Notes: generated from the sequence alone by a model not told the origin. A stretch of 64,000 nucleotides of DNA from Sphagnum compactum (GCA_965153455.1 OZ234494.1:19158001-19222000), one strand, 5' to 3'. Shown: positions 34,807 through 46,865, counted from the stretch's first letter. Numbers and translations: made by a program.

Positions 34807-36303
34807 TCAATGCTGTGCCCACTGAATGCTCTTCAAGTCAATACCTTCCTGCACCATTTCCCAAAGAGGACTCATATTCCGCAGCTTCTGCACCTGATCT
34901 ACAGTCAGCTCAATTGCTCTATCAATTTCTTCTTTGGTGGTAAATCTCCCAATTCCAAATCTGATTGAAGTGTGTGCCATATCCTCTTCAACACCCAAGG
35001 CTCTCAGAACATAAGACGGCTCAAGACTGGCACTTGTGCAGGCACTTCCACTGGAGACTGCAACCTCTTTGAGCCCCATCAACAAACTCTCCCCTTCAAC
35101 GTAAGCAAAAGAGAGGTTAAGGTTCCCTACATAGCGATGCTCAAGGCTTCCGTTCACAATCACTCCATCCAATTGAGACGTTATGCCCTTGTATAACCTG
35201 TCTGTCAGCTCTTTGATGTATTTCTCATCGTGCTCCATCTCCTCCATGGCAATTTCACATGCAGCTCCCATCCCTACAACCAAAGGAGTGGGTACAGTGC
35301 CACTCCGGATGCCTCTCTCTTGTCCACCTCCACTCATCTGAGCTTCAACACGGACACGGGGCCGTCTCCTCATGTACAAAGCACCAACTCCTTTGGGCCC
35401 ATAGATCTTGTGTGCACTCAAGGACATCAAATCCACTTTCATGTCATCAACACTGATAGGGATCTTCCCTGCAGCTTGAGCAGCATCTGTGTGGAGAAAT
35501 ATTTTGTTCTTGCGGCAGAGCTCCCCAATCTCAGCCATGGGTTGAATGACTCCAATCTCGTTGTTAACCGTCATAATTGACACAATTCCTGTGTCAGGCC
35601 GAATGGCAGCCTTGAGCTCCTCCATGTCAATCAGTCCGTCTTTCCTAACGGGCAGATATGTGACCTCAAACCCTTCCTGCTGCAGATGACGGCAGGAATC
35701 CAGGACGCACTTGTGCTCCGTCTGTGTGGTAATCACATGCTTTTTCTTGTCTTTGTAGAAATGCATGACTCCCTTGATTGCGATGTTGTTGGCCTCCGTC
35801 GCCCCTGATGTAAAGATGATCTCCTTGGCATTCGCACCAATCAATTTCGCAATTTGCTCCCTTGCCTTCTCCACAGCCTCGTCACTCTCCCATCCATACA
35901 TGTGCGTTCTAGAGTGAGGGTTTCCAAACTGATCCATATAGTAGGGCAACATCGCGTCCAGTACACGGGGATCCACAGGAGACGTCGCCTGCATGTCCAG
36001 ATAGAGCGGCCGACCAGCCATATGCACGCCCTTCATCATCACTCCCTCTCCCTCTCTGCCACTACCACCACCACTACGATCGTCATCTCCCACCACCGCC
36101 ACAGCTGCTGCCGTTGCCATGGACTGCGACCTAACTTCACGCCATGCATAATTGCGAGAAACAGCAGATGATTTCGCATCGGCCGCGGCGAAAAAGTGCG
36201 GCTGATGAGGAACTAATATTGTTCCAGAGCCTTTTGCGCCTCCTCTCCATAGCTGCAAAACAGACTTCGACACTAGCTGCCGCATATGTGCACTTGAACC
36301 CAT
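34807..36303 (-). CDS. NFS1: Mitochondrial cysteine desulfurase
   Basis: 498 residues in one exon, ATG at 36303. It takes sulfur from cysteine, giving alanine and a persulfide that is passed to the ISCU scaffold for Fe-S cluster assembly in mitochondria; known partners are ISD11, acyl carrier protein and frataxin. The class V aminotransferase fold is complete. YLDMQATSP is near 101-109, GATE is at 167-170, a TEH histidine (H197) stacks on the cofactor, and HTD (D273) and SAHK (K299) bind pyridoxal phosphate. The mobile catalytic cysteine lies in [10 protein letters not shown] (C422). The C-terminus ends KSIQWAQH as in eukaryotic NFS1. Residues 1 to about 95 are Arg/Ser/Ala-rich with few acids, as expected for a mitochondrial targeting leader, although a glycine/acid stretch (72-88) is unusual. 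The match to the IscS/NFS1 type, not the plastid SufS/NFS2 type, is clear. No broken or missing catalytic residue. Confidence 0.97.
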   Translation of the reverse strand: MGSSAHMRQLVSKSVLQLWRGGAKGSGTILVPHQPHFFAAADAKSSAVSRNYAWREVRSQSMATAAAVAVVGDDDRSGGGSGREGEGVMMKGVHMAGRPLYLDMQATSPVDPRVLDAMLPYYMDQFGNPHSRTHMYGWESDEAVEKAREQIAKLIGANAKEIIFTSGATEANNIAIKGVMHFYKDKKKHVITTQTEHKCVLDSCRHLQQEGFEVTYLPVRKDGLIDMEELKAAIRPDTGIVSIMTVNNEIGVIQPMAEIGELCRKNKIFLHTDAAQAAGKIPISVDDMKVDLMSLSAHKIYGPKGVGALYMRRRPRVRVEAQMSGGGQERGIRSGTVPTPLVVGMGAACEIAMEEMEHDEKYIKELTDRLYKGITSQLDGVIVNGSLEHRYVGNLNLSFAYVEGESLLMGLKEVAVSSGSACTSASLEPSYVLRALGVEEDMAHTSIRFGIGRFTTKEEIDRAIELTVDQVQKLRNMSPLWEMVQEGIDLKSIQWAQH

Positions 36304-36516
36304 GCCACAAAATCACGACAAAACGCACAACGAACGGATAAAGAAACAACCAAAGCTCACAAAAACCTTCCAGGGAACAAAAGGGCGCCCCAATTCTGCT
36401 TTGTTCCGAACAGAAACAACTACTGTCCGCTATCCTTGTGAAGAAGATCGGCGATGTCGCAGAGAATTCTCGCCACAAGGTGGAGCGTTGTCGCTTGCCC
36501 AACCGCTGCAAGCAGG

Positions 36517-36550
36517 AACCCTAGAGCCAACCTAAGTGCTCGAACCCTAA
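36517..36550 (-). promoter_or_regulatory. Two telo-box-like motifs upstream of NFS1
   Basis: AACCCTAG (36517-36524) and AACCCTAA (36543-36550) lie 26 bases apart, about 215-245 bases upstream of the ATG. In plants, AAACCCTAA-type boxes are known in promoters of housekeeping and translation genes. The sequence becomes AT-rich immediately beyond, so the promoter is probably short. Confidence 0.4.
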
Positions 36551-37367
36551 TATGAAAAGGGTTTCATGAGTCATCCACCAATGTGAAAACAAGTAATACC
36601 AAACACAATATTAACATTCTAATTAGTAACGAAATTTGACATCCATAGTTAGTAATAATTATAAAATTAACAAATATAATTTTTTAATTTTTTAGCATTA
36701 CATAAAATAAATTGATTTCAAATGAGATAACTCATTAAATGATATGGATATCATCAAATTCATCTAATAAGCATGCGGGAAGAATGAATTTATGGCAATT
36801 CGATGAGATTTTCTTAAACATCGAATTTTGACTTCTTTTCAAGTGCACAAACATTTTCAATTAATGGCATGATTTTATCAGGCCTTTGTTTCAAGAATTG
36901 TTTTAAAATTCTCAAAGTGAATTAAAAGCGTCTTTGAAATTTACAATTTCTACCACCAAGTGATCATTAACATAAGCAATGTTTTTTTTATCAATGAAAT
37001 GAACTTTAGGAACAAGCATTATCATAATTTCTTCATTAGTGGGTTGATAGGGATTGTTGAAATCAAACTCCAAGTTGGTGAAGTATTTTGCGCACCTTTT
37101 AATTTGAAAGTATACGAAATATCTCACAATGAATTTGAAGGTGTAACTAAGATTATGATTGTTGTTAATAAATTAAATATTAAAATTATGAAATTATCAC
37201 ATTAATATGTTTGGGTTGATGGTTGAATATTATATTCAATCAATAGCTTTATTATATTAAAATATTGAATAAAAATTAAGAGATGATTATACTTGAACAA
37301 GTTGGAATTATTTGAGAATTTAAAAAAAAACTATTCTTCCTACTATAACATTAATCATGAATTGAAG

Positions 37368-37838
37368 ATTTAGTTATTTTACTAAAATTTAATTACGTTA
37401 ATGTTAAGTTTGGTTAGTGTAATTAATTATGTTTTAGCTTGGAATCAATTTATTTGTGAACAAGGTTTTAAATATTTTAGTGTTTAGATATAATCTCACA
37501 TTATAAGTTTTCAAATCACTTTTGATGATTCAAAATATAACTCACATGCACACAAATAAGAATTCAAACTCAATACACAAAATAAAAAACAATACCACAA
37601 AAACATGCCTAAAAAATTTGTATAAAAACATAAAGAAATTGCAAAACAAAAAATACCTTTTGTTCTAGAATATCAAATCATCAAAATTGATTTGAAAACT
37701 CATAACTTAAGATTATGTTCCAAACATAAAATAACTCAAATCTTATTCACACACGAACCGATTCAAAACTAAAACATAATTAACTATGTTAACTTAGCTT
37801 AACAATAACATAATTAAAAATAAAGTAAATAAACTAGT
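37368..37838. mobile_element. Fold-back (inverted-repeat) element
   Basis: An arm at about 37368-37548 matches the reverse complement of about 37655-37838, with a 105-base spacer. Shared words include GTAATTAATTATGTTTTAG, TATAAGTTTTCAAATCA and TTTTGATGATT. The arms are diverged by point changes and small gaps. The structure fits a MITE-like or fold-back transposon; no coding capacity. Confidence 0.7.
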
Positions 37839-37854
37839 GCTTTTAACAATAGTC

Positions 37855-38400
37855 AAATTGGGATGTTAATTGAATCCATCAAGGTAGACCTTACATGTAT
37901 CATATGTTATCTTTGGCAACCACATGTTACAATGTTAATGGGGTTGTTTGGATTGTTTTGAAATGTGTTGATGATCGTGAGTTCAACAAGCCTAGTGAAC
38001 TTGACCAAGTTGGGATAATGTTTGTTGAATTCATTGAAGTAGACTATACATTATATGTTGTTTCTAATAACCAAATGTTGCAATATCAATGGGATTAATA
38101 TGATATAAGATATATGGATTATGTCAATGATGACAAGTTCAACAAGCATGGTAAATCTAGCCAAATTGGGATTTTAGTTGAATTAATCAACATAGACTTG
38201 GCATCATTTGGTTTTTTTGGCAATGAATGTTGCAATATAAATGGGGTTAATTTGATATTGATTGTTTGGATTGTTCAAGGTGTTGATGATGGTAAGTTCA
38301 ACAAGCTTGGTGAACTTAGCCAACCTATTTGATCTCAACTAAATCTATCAATGTAAACCCTACATCATTTGTTGTCTTTGATAACCAAATGTTTACTTAG
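37855..38400 (+). repeat. Tandem repeat, about 155-bp units, 3.4 copies
   Basis: Units start near 37855, 38007, 38160 and 38320 at CAAATTGGGAT-like sequence. They continue with TTGAATTCATTGAAGTAGAC, ATGTTGCAATAT, AATGGGGTTAAT, GTTGATGATGGTAAGTTC and AACAAGCTTGGTGAACTTAG or variants. The array touches the fold-back element on its left. Confidence 0.75.
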
Positions 38401-39239
38401 ATTTGCAAAACTAGAATATTCAAAATCACGACTTAAATTGATTAAAAATAAACAATAAATAAATTGAAATGAATAATATAATTATTGATCAAATTATATC
38501 TTAAAAACAAAAATTAATAGTTCAATTATATTCTTCATCACTAACAAAATGAATTCTATTATAATAGAAAACTAATATACATAAGTACTAATTCAAAATT
38601 ATCATAAGACATATTTTATCAATATTGGCATCATGTTATTTCATATTTATGCAAATGTGGACCAAGTTTAAAGTCATGTTTGAGATTGACATTTAATGTG
38701 AACACGTAATAACTTTTTAGTTGATTTTGCATTAGGTTTTATCTTTGCTTTTAAATTTTCCAAATTGAGAAGCATATTGCATCATCTTACAAAACATCAC
38801 AAACTTTATCAGAATCTTTAAATTAAATAATGTCATTTCCTTCATCAACTCTTTAGGTGTAGGATGTGTTTTGTCTCCAATAACAAATGTGTGTTTGAAA
38901 GAACTTGGTCTTGCATCTTTATATTGAGAGAAGAAAATTTCTTACCTTGTGCAAAACACATATTGAAGACATGGTCGTTAAAGATGATGATGTGCCATTT
39001 TTAGGTTGTTTGTGATGTTAATATCATGATAAATGTGTCAGTTTGTCAAGTCAATGATGACGTTCAAACATTCCCAAAGTTTTTTTCTAAATCATTTTTT
39101 TACTTTGCATTTAAGTTTTTAAAAATATTTAACATGTTTTAATTATTAAGTCTTGAGATTGAATTTTTCAACAAAAATGATTAAAATTTTAATCCCAAAA
39201 ATTATTTTTATAATATTTACCATTGAAATTAGTGATTGA

Positions 39240-40290
39240 ATTTTGATCACCATTTCAGTGGTCAAGATTTCGATTTTTGCAAATTTTATTTTTCAAACAA
39301 AGTGCAATTGAAATTTGGTTAGAATATGGATTAGGGTGTGCACATCAACTTAAATTGAATCCATCCCAATCGTAGTGTTATGGTGACTAAGTTCTAATCC
39401 CAAAGAAAACAATTAAAATAAACATTCACCATTGGGATGTGACAATTGAATTTCAATCATCCTCTCGATAATTAAGTTTTTTCTTTTCAATTAAAAAAAT
39501 TCTTGACATTTGAAAATTGATTGCCATATGGATCAGGATCAATTTGGGTCGGATCGGGATGTCCATAGAGATCAAGACTAAGTCTAGCTTGGTTGCAATC
39601 TTGAAATGATTGAATTTTAATCTTGGAATGTTTTTAAAAACCCCAATCGTTGAGATGTCGCGACTAAAATTCAATTGCCATGTATCTTGACAATCAAGCT
39701 TTTTGAAAAGTTATTATTATTATTACTATTATTATTGTTTCCAAGAATGGAATCTAGTTGCCTCAAAATTATGACTAGGATGGATTTGGTATTGGTCCCA
39801 ATGGACATCATGGTCATACCCCACTTGACCTTGATCCATATGACAATTAAATTTTAGTCAAAAAAGTTTTTTGAAAATAAAATTTGGAAAAGCAATAATC
39901 TTGACTGTCAAAATGACAATCAAAATTTAATTATCACATTTCAGATTTTTAAAAAGTTAATCCAATCACCATAACATTACAACTAGGTTGGACTTGGAGT
40001 TGATCCTTGTGGTCACCCTAGTCCACACCCTCGTTCCACTTAAGTCCACCTTGATCCATAGGGTGATTGAATTTCAAGTGCAAAAAACATTTAAAAAATG
40101 AAAATTGAAAAACAAATTTGATCTTTGAGATGGCAATCGAAATTCATTTATCACATCTTCTTGATGGTTTGATTGTCTTTTTTTTATGATTGATTTTTAA
40201 TCACATTATAGCTCGATATTCAAGTTTAGCTAGTCATCCCTATCCCTGAAATTATGTGACAACTAAATTCCAATTGCCATTGAAATAAAA
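39240..40290 (+). repeat. Degenerate tandem array, about 200-260-bp units
   Basis: Phrases such as ACTAGGTTGGACTTGG, TTGATCCATAGGGTGATTG, GAATTTCAA and GATGGCAATCGAAATTC recur in order with many changes. Old array; unit boundaries are uncertain. Confidence 0.5.
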
Positions 40291-41384
40291 AATTACATCA
40301 CGAATTTATATGCTATAAAGTTTAAGACTTAACAACATAATGCGGATTTAACATTGAAGTTTGAGAGTCCTACATGTTAGAGGTTTAATATTCAAGGTTC
40401 TAGATTTTTTTGGTTAAGGATTTAAAATTATAAAATTATCAGGTTCAGTTTTTTAAATGAAAAAATTAGAGTTGTTAAAGGGTCTAAGCATACTACTAAA
40501 ATATGCTTTTTGTCAAGAAAAATTACATCAACAATACGTCCCAATTAAACTATGTTCATTTACTTGGAATTATATTTGGGATTCCAATTTGGGTTTCTAA
40601 ATTTACCTTGAAGCACTTATAAATTGCCCACACCATACCTCATCCATCCATTTATTGCTTGCTTAGCTTAAGCATTGTTGTTGAAATTGTGCAACAATGC
40701 CCATGAACTCTAATGACCCTTATTGTGCATCTTTTGCAACTTGAATTCTTAAATGTACTAGGTGGGAACCTTTTAAAAGTACATGTTCATTATAGTTAGA
40801 ACTAGGCACCCAAAACATATTTGTCTACATTTATGAACATTGAAATCTAATTTTGAAACTAATATGCCATTAACCATTTCCCAGTGCATCATATGCATAA
40901 AAATTTGTGAAATATTGTTCATGAATGTGTGGAAAATTCATAATCTCTAAGAATGTGAATAACAATTCAATCTTTATAAATATGTTGCAAGTACATTAAA
41001 TTATAAGTTGATGCAAGTTCTCAAACTTCAAATAATGTGTTCATGTTTGTCACATTTTTTACAATTTCAAAGTTCAGTGTCAAAAGGTTGCACATGTTAG
41101 TTTCATTTTTCACACATTTCATTTTTTTCACCGTTTGGGATTTTTCTTGGACATAATTCAATGTCTTTAAACACTAAAGGTGTAAAGTTCTATAATGGTT
41201 ACAATTTTACCTTTGAGGGGTCTCTAGAAGCTAAAGGTTAAATGTCTGAGTGTCAAAGACTAATTAAACAAGAAAGTTCAGGGTCAAAGAGTTCATGCTT
41301 TTGTAACTTTTCAGGTTTTAGAAGCTTTAGGGCTCCAAGGGTATTTGGGTTAAGGTTTAGAGGTTGAAAGCATTATTCTAATTT

Positions 41385-41605
41385 TGGGTAAATTTTTGCA
41401 TTTTTTCTACCTCAAAAACATGATTCTGACACATACAAAGGATATTTTGTGAAAAATTTGGCCCGAATTTTCCATGTTTCGAAAAAAAATAATTTAAAAC
41501 ACTAATTTCTACAACAGGTTCAGGAGGGAGTCAAAACATACGTGGGTTCGTAAGAAATTCTACTTTCATATCTGGTCTATAGCCAAATTTGGCTAAATCC
41601 TCTTG
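41385..41605 (-). repeat. Dispersed repeat, copy 2 (partner at 3.58-3.79 kb)
   Basis: The reverse complement carries CACAAAATATCCTTTGTATG, AATCATGTTTTTGAGG and TTTGGCTATAGACC, matching copy 1 in content. The two copies therefore belong to one family in opposite orientations. Confidence 0.65.
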
Positions 41606-41815
41606 TTGACATTTGGTGGTTTGGCTACATTGAGAAAGAAAAATTCTAGTTGAAAGGATTTTCTTGTGAATTATCAATGGACTATGCGTGGATCATGAAA
41701 GTTGCATACACATGAGAAAGAACTTGCACTAAACTATATTGGTTGGAAGCTTGTTTAAAAGCAAGAGACAAACCCAACAAGATAATGGGTTAATTAGCTA
41801 AATCCCTAGGGTTGT

Positions 41816-42045
41816 CCCCCAAAGGAACTTCTCTCAATTCATGAACATACATAAATCCGTGCAAGTTGGAAGAACCACCTCAAAGAAAGAAAAAGAAAAC
41901 GGAGGGACTTGTTTCAATTCATGGGCATATGTGAATTCACCCAGGTCTGAGAGAACCACCCCACATAAAAGAGGAAAAAAATCCCCCAAAGGACTTGTCT
42001 CAAATCATGTACATATGTGAATCCACAGATGTCACATAGAACCTT
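41816..42045 (+). repeat. Three-unit tandem repeat, 84-bp unit
   Basis: Units start at 41816, 41900 and 41983. Each reads CCCCCAAAGGACTTGTCTCA or a variant, then TTCATG, ACATATGTGAAT, then AGAACCACC. The copies are clearly diverged. Confidence 0.75.
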
Positions 42046-42300
42046 GACACCGTAAGTGGTGGGATGTGTGTTTGTTGCACAAAAGTGATTCAATTGGCAA
42101 GCTCAAGTTTCTATGTACCAAAGTGAATCTATCAAACTAAAAAAAATCTGCAAAGGTGAGACTTCAACACCGCACTTCTTTTTAATTTAATGTCTATACA
42201 CAAAAGAAATCTAGCAATGAATGTTTGAGTTCCTTTTTATGTTGGGATTCGAAAACATTTGTTTTTGTTGTCTCTGAACGTCCCTTAAAGGAGGAGAGAT

Positions 42301-44242
42301 CTGAGAATGTGAGTGTACGATGTTGCAGAATATGGATTGCACCAATAATTTCTAAAACATGGGATTGCCCAGTTGTGTTGATCAGATGATACTCTTACAT
42401 CCAGTTCTTACATTCCAGAATTGTTAGCTTCTCATTCTCATACTTCAATTGGAGTTGACAAATGCCAAGGATAGGATTCAGCAGTACCGGAAAGGATACA
42501 AAATCCAAGATATCTTCAAGACAACTGCACATCTTGTCTTTTTCCAAGAAAACATGAGTGACCCACTGTAATTGACAATTCTTTAATGATCTTTTGCTTT
42601 ACTTTAATTCAAGGTTGATAGGCAGAACTTGTTGGAGAAAGTTCTGCAAAGTAAGTAACTGTTTTTGTAAGCAAAGAAAAAGAGGCTGGACAAACGATGA
42701 CAAAGAACATGTATAAATCCCTGACAACTCCCAAGGGAGAGGATAAGGGAACTCATCATACTCACACAAAAAGGGAAACATGTCAATAGATACTTCACAA
42801 AGGTTACTGGCAGATTGTAATGTAGAAACAGGCTTTTGTGGGGTCACTGTAGTGTCCCCCTAGCACCACAAATGCCCTCACAGAAATCTCACAAGGCTTT
42901 GTACCTTGGCTTCACTGCAACTAGCAAATCATAAGACATTAATTGACTGAAGAAATTATAGAGATAAACTACTTCATACTGGAATCTCAAGGTAATTGAA
43001 CATAGTGCAACAGATGGTAGTACCTGCATAGAATTGAATAGCTCTTCACAACATTGTTACATCACCCTCCTGGAGATTGGAAAAAGGGGCACAAGGTGCT
43101 CTTATGCATGTCTGTCTGTCAAATCCTGTGGGACAAAAGTTATTGCAGGGGTGCTCAACACTTGATCCAGATAGAGTATACAGCAATGCAGATATCTGAG
43201 TCCTGCATCAGCGTAAGGAAGATGCTTTAAGCTTTGAGGTGCCCAGAAACATGGTAGAACAAGCTGACCCAGCAGGACCCTATGGAAAAGAGAAGAGATG
43301 ATAATGGAAGAAACCCGAGAATAACAATAAAAGAACACTTCATGAGGCCAATCCAATTTGAAGATCAGGATTTGCAGAGACCTAACCCATCTTCTCTCTT
43401 GAATACATGATAATACCAACATACGCTAGCAGCAATTTTACACACAAGCCGTATTGCAAACATAAGGTCTATAACGAGTATATAGTTTGAGCTAGTATTT
43501 TCCTCAGTGTTCTTTGAAAGATATGTCACTCTCTCCACTTCTAGACCAACAAAGAGAAAGCAAAAACAGGCAGATCAAACTCTTTCACATAAAAGAACCC
43601 ACAAAACAGTTCTCTTATCTTATCTTAAAACAGTATTAGCATGGGGATTTTTTCTTTTGAGGCTCACACCAATAGGTCCATAAAACAAGCATTGGTATAT
43701 ATTCAAATTCCCATCCCACCAGCACCATCAGATCAATCAGCCCTAAACCATATTTGCACTTGAGTCCTCTCCCCAGTATCTAATCTCTTTGAAATCAAGG
43801 GTTTTCTACTTGTGTGTGATCAACCATGAACATGAAGACAAAGCAATCCGAGGTGGGTAACAGTGTCCCAGAAAACAAAACTCCAACTTCAGAAGGAAAG
43901 CAAATTCCATCTTTCCTGTACCTTTCTTCAAGGCTTCTGTAACTACTTCAAGGATTTGCATCAGCTTTCTGGTCAGGTGTTGCTGCTGCTGTTCAGGAGC
44001 TGCTGTTGCAGCTGCCACATGACCATGCTAAGCATTGCCCCTCTGTCATTCCACGTTTCCCTCCAACTTCAAGCAGAGGCAAATGTGCTCTATCAAATGA
44101 TTTCATGAGCATCAGCTGTTGACACCATACAATCTGCAGAAAGAAATGTGCAATACAAAATTGTTCCAGTCCCTATGATTTTCCAATGATCTGAAAGCAT
44201 CAAACTAATTGAAGCTGTCACAAGGACATCATCTTCAAGTTA
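42301..44242. other. Intergenic region, no gene seen
   Basis: Mixed composition. The longest open frame (43102-43422 minus, 106 codons with an ATG) has no recognisable domain or compositional support. GCTGCTGCTG-like triplets occur at 43980-44010. Confidence 0.4.
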
Positions 44243-44513
44243 TTGGAATGTGCTTCTTGAGAAAGCTTCTTCATGTCCACAAAGAGGAATGTGCTCCCTG
44301 ATTAATCATGTGATTCTTCAAGCAAGGAGCTTCTTCATGTCCATGAAGAGAGGATTGTACTCCTTGCTTCTTCATGTAATAATTCTTCAAGCAAGGAGCT
44401 TCTTCATGTCCATGAAGAGGAATGTACTCCTTGCTTCCTCATGTAATTCTTCAAACAAGGAGCACATTCCTCTTTGTGGACATGAAGAAGCTTTCTCTAG
44501 AAGCATATTCCAA
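44243..44513. repeat. 271-bp hairpin locus: direct units plus an inverted unit
   Basis: Arms 44243-44297 and 44459-44513 are reverse complements at 53 of 55 bases. Three direct units begin AGCTTCTTCATGTCCA at 44264, 44328 and 44397 (spacing 64 and 69). An inverted copy reads TGGACATGAAGAAGCT at 44476-44491. Units 2 and 3 also contain the internal match CTTCATG/CATGAAG. If transcribed on either strand, the RNA would fold into a long near-perfect stem with branched internal stems. It could be an inverted-repeat siRNA or young miRNA precursor, or simply a transposon-derived palindrome. There is no direct evidence of transcription. Confidence 0.85.
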
Positions 44514-44814
44514 TGATCTGAACCCCAAACAAAACAAATGAAATTGTCACAAGGAAGTCCTCTTCAAGTCCAGGGTGGAGAAGCTCTGCCAAGAAGCATT
44601 AAACAACATCATACCAGAGGTTGAACAGAGATGGAGATGTACTGTCAGCACATGAGGGATCTGTAAACTTTGTTCTGGAAATCTTCAATCTGTGTCAAGT
44701 GAAGCAACACAGGATTAAAATGATATCCTGTTGATCATTTTGCACAAGAATATTGGCAAGGAGTCTGGCAGGTCTGTGCTTTGGTGAGAGGTGTGAGGAA
44801 AGGGAGACCTATCC

Positions 44815-46865
44815 AGCATGGATCTATCCAGGGTCTGCTCCTTGAAGAAGGAAAAGGGACTGTTCAATCAACAATTGAAATATCTGAGGCAGATCACTTT
44901 CTTCCATTAGGTGTTCTGCTCCTAATTGCTTACCTCATGGAGTATTGAACAGTATACTGAATGAAATCTGTTCTTCTCTTAGATTACCTGCAAGCCATTC
45001 TCCACGACCTTGTATTTTTTTACTGGCAATGGGCATGACTGTCAGTGCATCACTAGCAACATTTGGAAGTGCATAGGGTGGTGGAAATGTGGGGACATTT
45101 CAAGACCGACAAAGGCTCTCGTGTCATGATTTCATGCAGTTGATAGCAGTGCACCTAGCCTTTGCATGTAACTGGGGTCGTGCAACAGAAGCTGGAATTT
45201 ATGTTGCTGGTGTTCTGTATAGCAGTGGGTACAGCTCAGCAAGTGTTAACAAGAGAAGAAAGATGTTCTTGATTGAGAATTTCAGGCGTACCATTTCTCC
45301 CATTTGAATTTTCTCCAGATTGGGATGAGGTAATAAGGAGAATGAGCCAGAACACAAAAGACATACTGGATGTTGGAAGGAGTCAGGCTTCAGCCCATCC
45401 CACCACCATTGATTAGTCAGCTGAGACTGTTACTTTCTTCCCACCTGGCTTTAGCAAGTCAGAAGAGAAGTTGTCACAGGCATGCGTGTCTCTCTTCCAA
45501 TGGTTTCAGCCTTGGTCAGACTGCATCCACAGTGCGGTGGTCTTAAGAGCAAGTCTGTCCACAATTGAACAGTTGCAACAGGGGTTTTGACTTGTGTGTC
45601 TTTGAAGTGCATCCAAAGAGATAGCAAGCACATGTCACAGGCTCAATCCTACCAATTTTTAAAACTGTTTTGGTGTGCAGTGGAGACAAGGGTCAGAGCT
45701 GCTGGTGGAAACACACTGCAAAGAGTGGTGCTTGACACAGCAAGCAAAGGTCTCTGGAGCCAAGTTCTGAAAACTTTGTTGTTACATTGAAACCCCACTG
45801 AGCTTCTTCCTGGTAATTAGGACATTGTTCAGACCTTCTTGGTGTTCTCACAAATTCTGAATGTTCACCTTCAGACATATTCATTCAACTGAGGAGTTCC
45901 GTATTGATAGCACACTTGTACTGCATTCTTGCCAATCAGGCACACCCAAACAAGAGCTGAATTGGTGTCTTGAAGTGAGAAGCTCTTTTGATGAGATAAC
46001 GCAATTTTGAGAGGTTTATAGGCATAGGTATTCTTTGAGGTCTTTGAGTTTACTTCGATCTTGTCAACCTGTTTGTGGGCTGTGAGATCTTGCAGTTTTT
46101 CAAAATGGATGGAATGTAGTGTTCCAAACCAAGTGCAGGATGGAAGCAACATTTTGGTTTTGTGGGTAACTTGTCCCAATTTTATCTATCATACACATTG
46201 TTACAGTTGAATTGTCATATTGTAAATTGTCGAGCTTCATTTTGCTTGCCAGATTGTTGCAGTTGAATGCTCATGGTCTAAATCATCAAGCTTCCTTTGT
46301 TTGCCAGATATTTCAGGCAAACCTGAATCATATGTATATTGATCCCACCGGGGTCTTCTTCAGACACACTGACACTTTTCTACTGACTGAAGAAATCCTG
46401 TAGGTTTCATGAACAGGCATGTATTGATTCCAGATCCCAATCAAATTTTAATCAGCACCATTTCTCATGCTATATATATCACAAAACCCATGTTCCATTC
46501 TGCATCTCCCACTTTCATTGCTTCAAGTTGGACACAATTTTCAATCTGCACAATGTTGATATATTGTAATGCACCAAAAAACAGGCCAAAGTTTGGTATA
46601 CCTACATTTTAGGTCATGTGGAGTCCACTATAGAAACATTTCGCGCAGAACTAAAGGATCCACTTGGGCTTCACTATGCTAGAAACCATGTATTTCCAAT
46701 CCTTTCTCACAAACAATTGTGCTCAATTGTCGACTCAACAACTTTGCAATTTAGGATTTCGACTTTTGCTCAATCAGTTGAAGAAACTAAAAACTGTGCC
46801 CGTTAGGTGTTTCATGGTAAAGCATTTCGGGTTTTCACGATTCTCATGAAATCCCATTTCGAAGA
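44815..46865 (+). repeat. Inverted segmental duplication, copy B
   Basis: This is the reverse-orientation partner of 32755-33425. It carries two extra stretches absent from copy A, at about 45131-45520 and 45780-46740. The right edge stops about 450 bases before the psbX start codon. A frame with SLKCIQRDSKHMSQ parallels SLKCIQRESKHMSQ in copy A, but no gene was identified. The extra stretches contain a 56-bp tandem repeat and no recognised domain. Confidence 0.85.
46201..46312 (+). repeat. 56-bp tandem duplication
   Basis: Units 46201-46256 and 46257-46312 share CAGTTGAAT, AAAT, CAAGCTTC/CGAGCTTC and TTGCCAGAT words in register. They are moderately diverged. Confidence 0.65.

Larger units (their letters stand above)
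36561..42300. other. AT-rich decayed repeat region
   Basis: CpG-poor DNA with no intact gene. It includes a fold-back element (37.37-37.84 kb), three tandem arrays (37.86-38.40, 39.24-40.29 and 41.82-42.05 kb) and one dispersed repeat copy (41.39-41.61 kb). An open frame on the minus strand (36912-37127, 71 codons, with FDFNNPYQPTNEE) looks slightly coding-like but is isolated and unidentified. Confidence 0.5.

Noticed and set aside
36137-36511. 124-codon frame over the NFS1 leader
   Set aside because: It starts at a TTG and overlaps the true NFS1 N-terminus in another frame.
37855-38400. Repeat-protein gene in the 155-bp array
   Set aside because: Stops break each unit and there is no start or flanking support.
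43102-43422. 106-codon ATG-started frame on the minus strand
   Set aside because: No recognisable domain, no splice or promoter support, and composition like the background.
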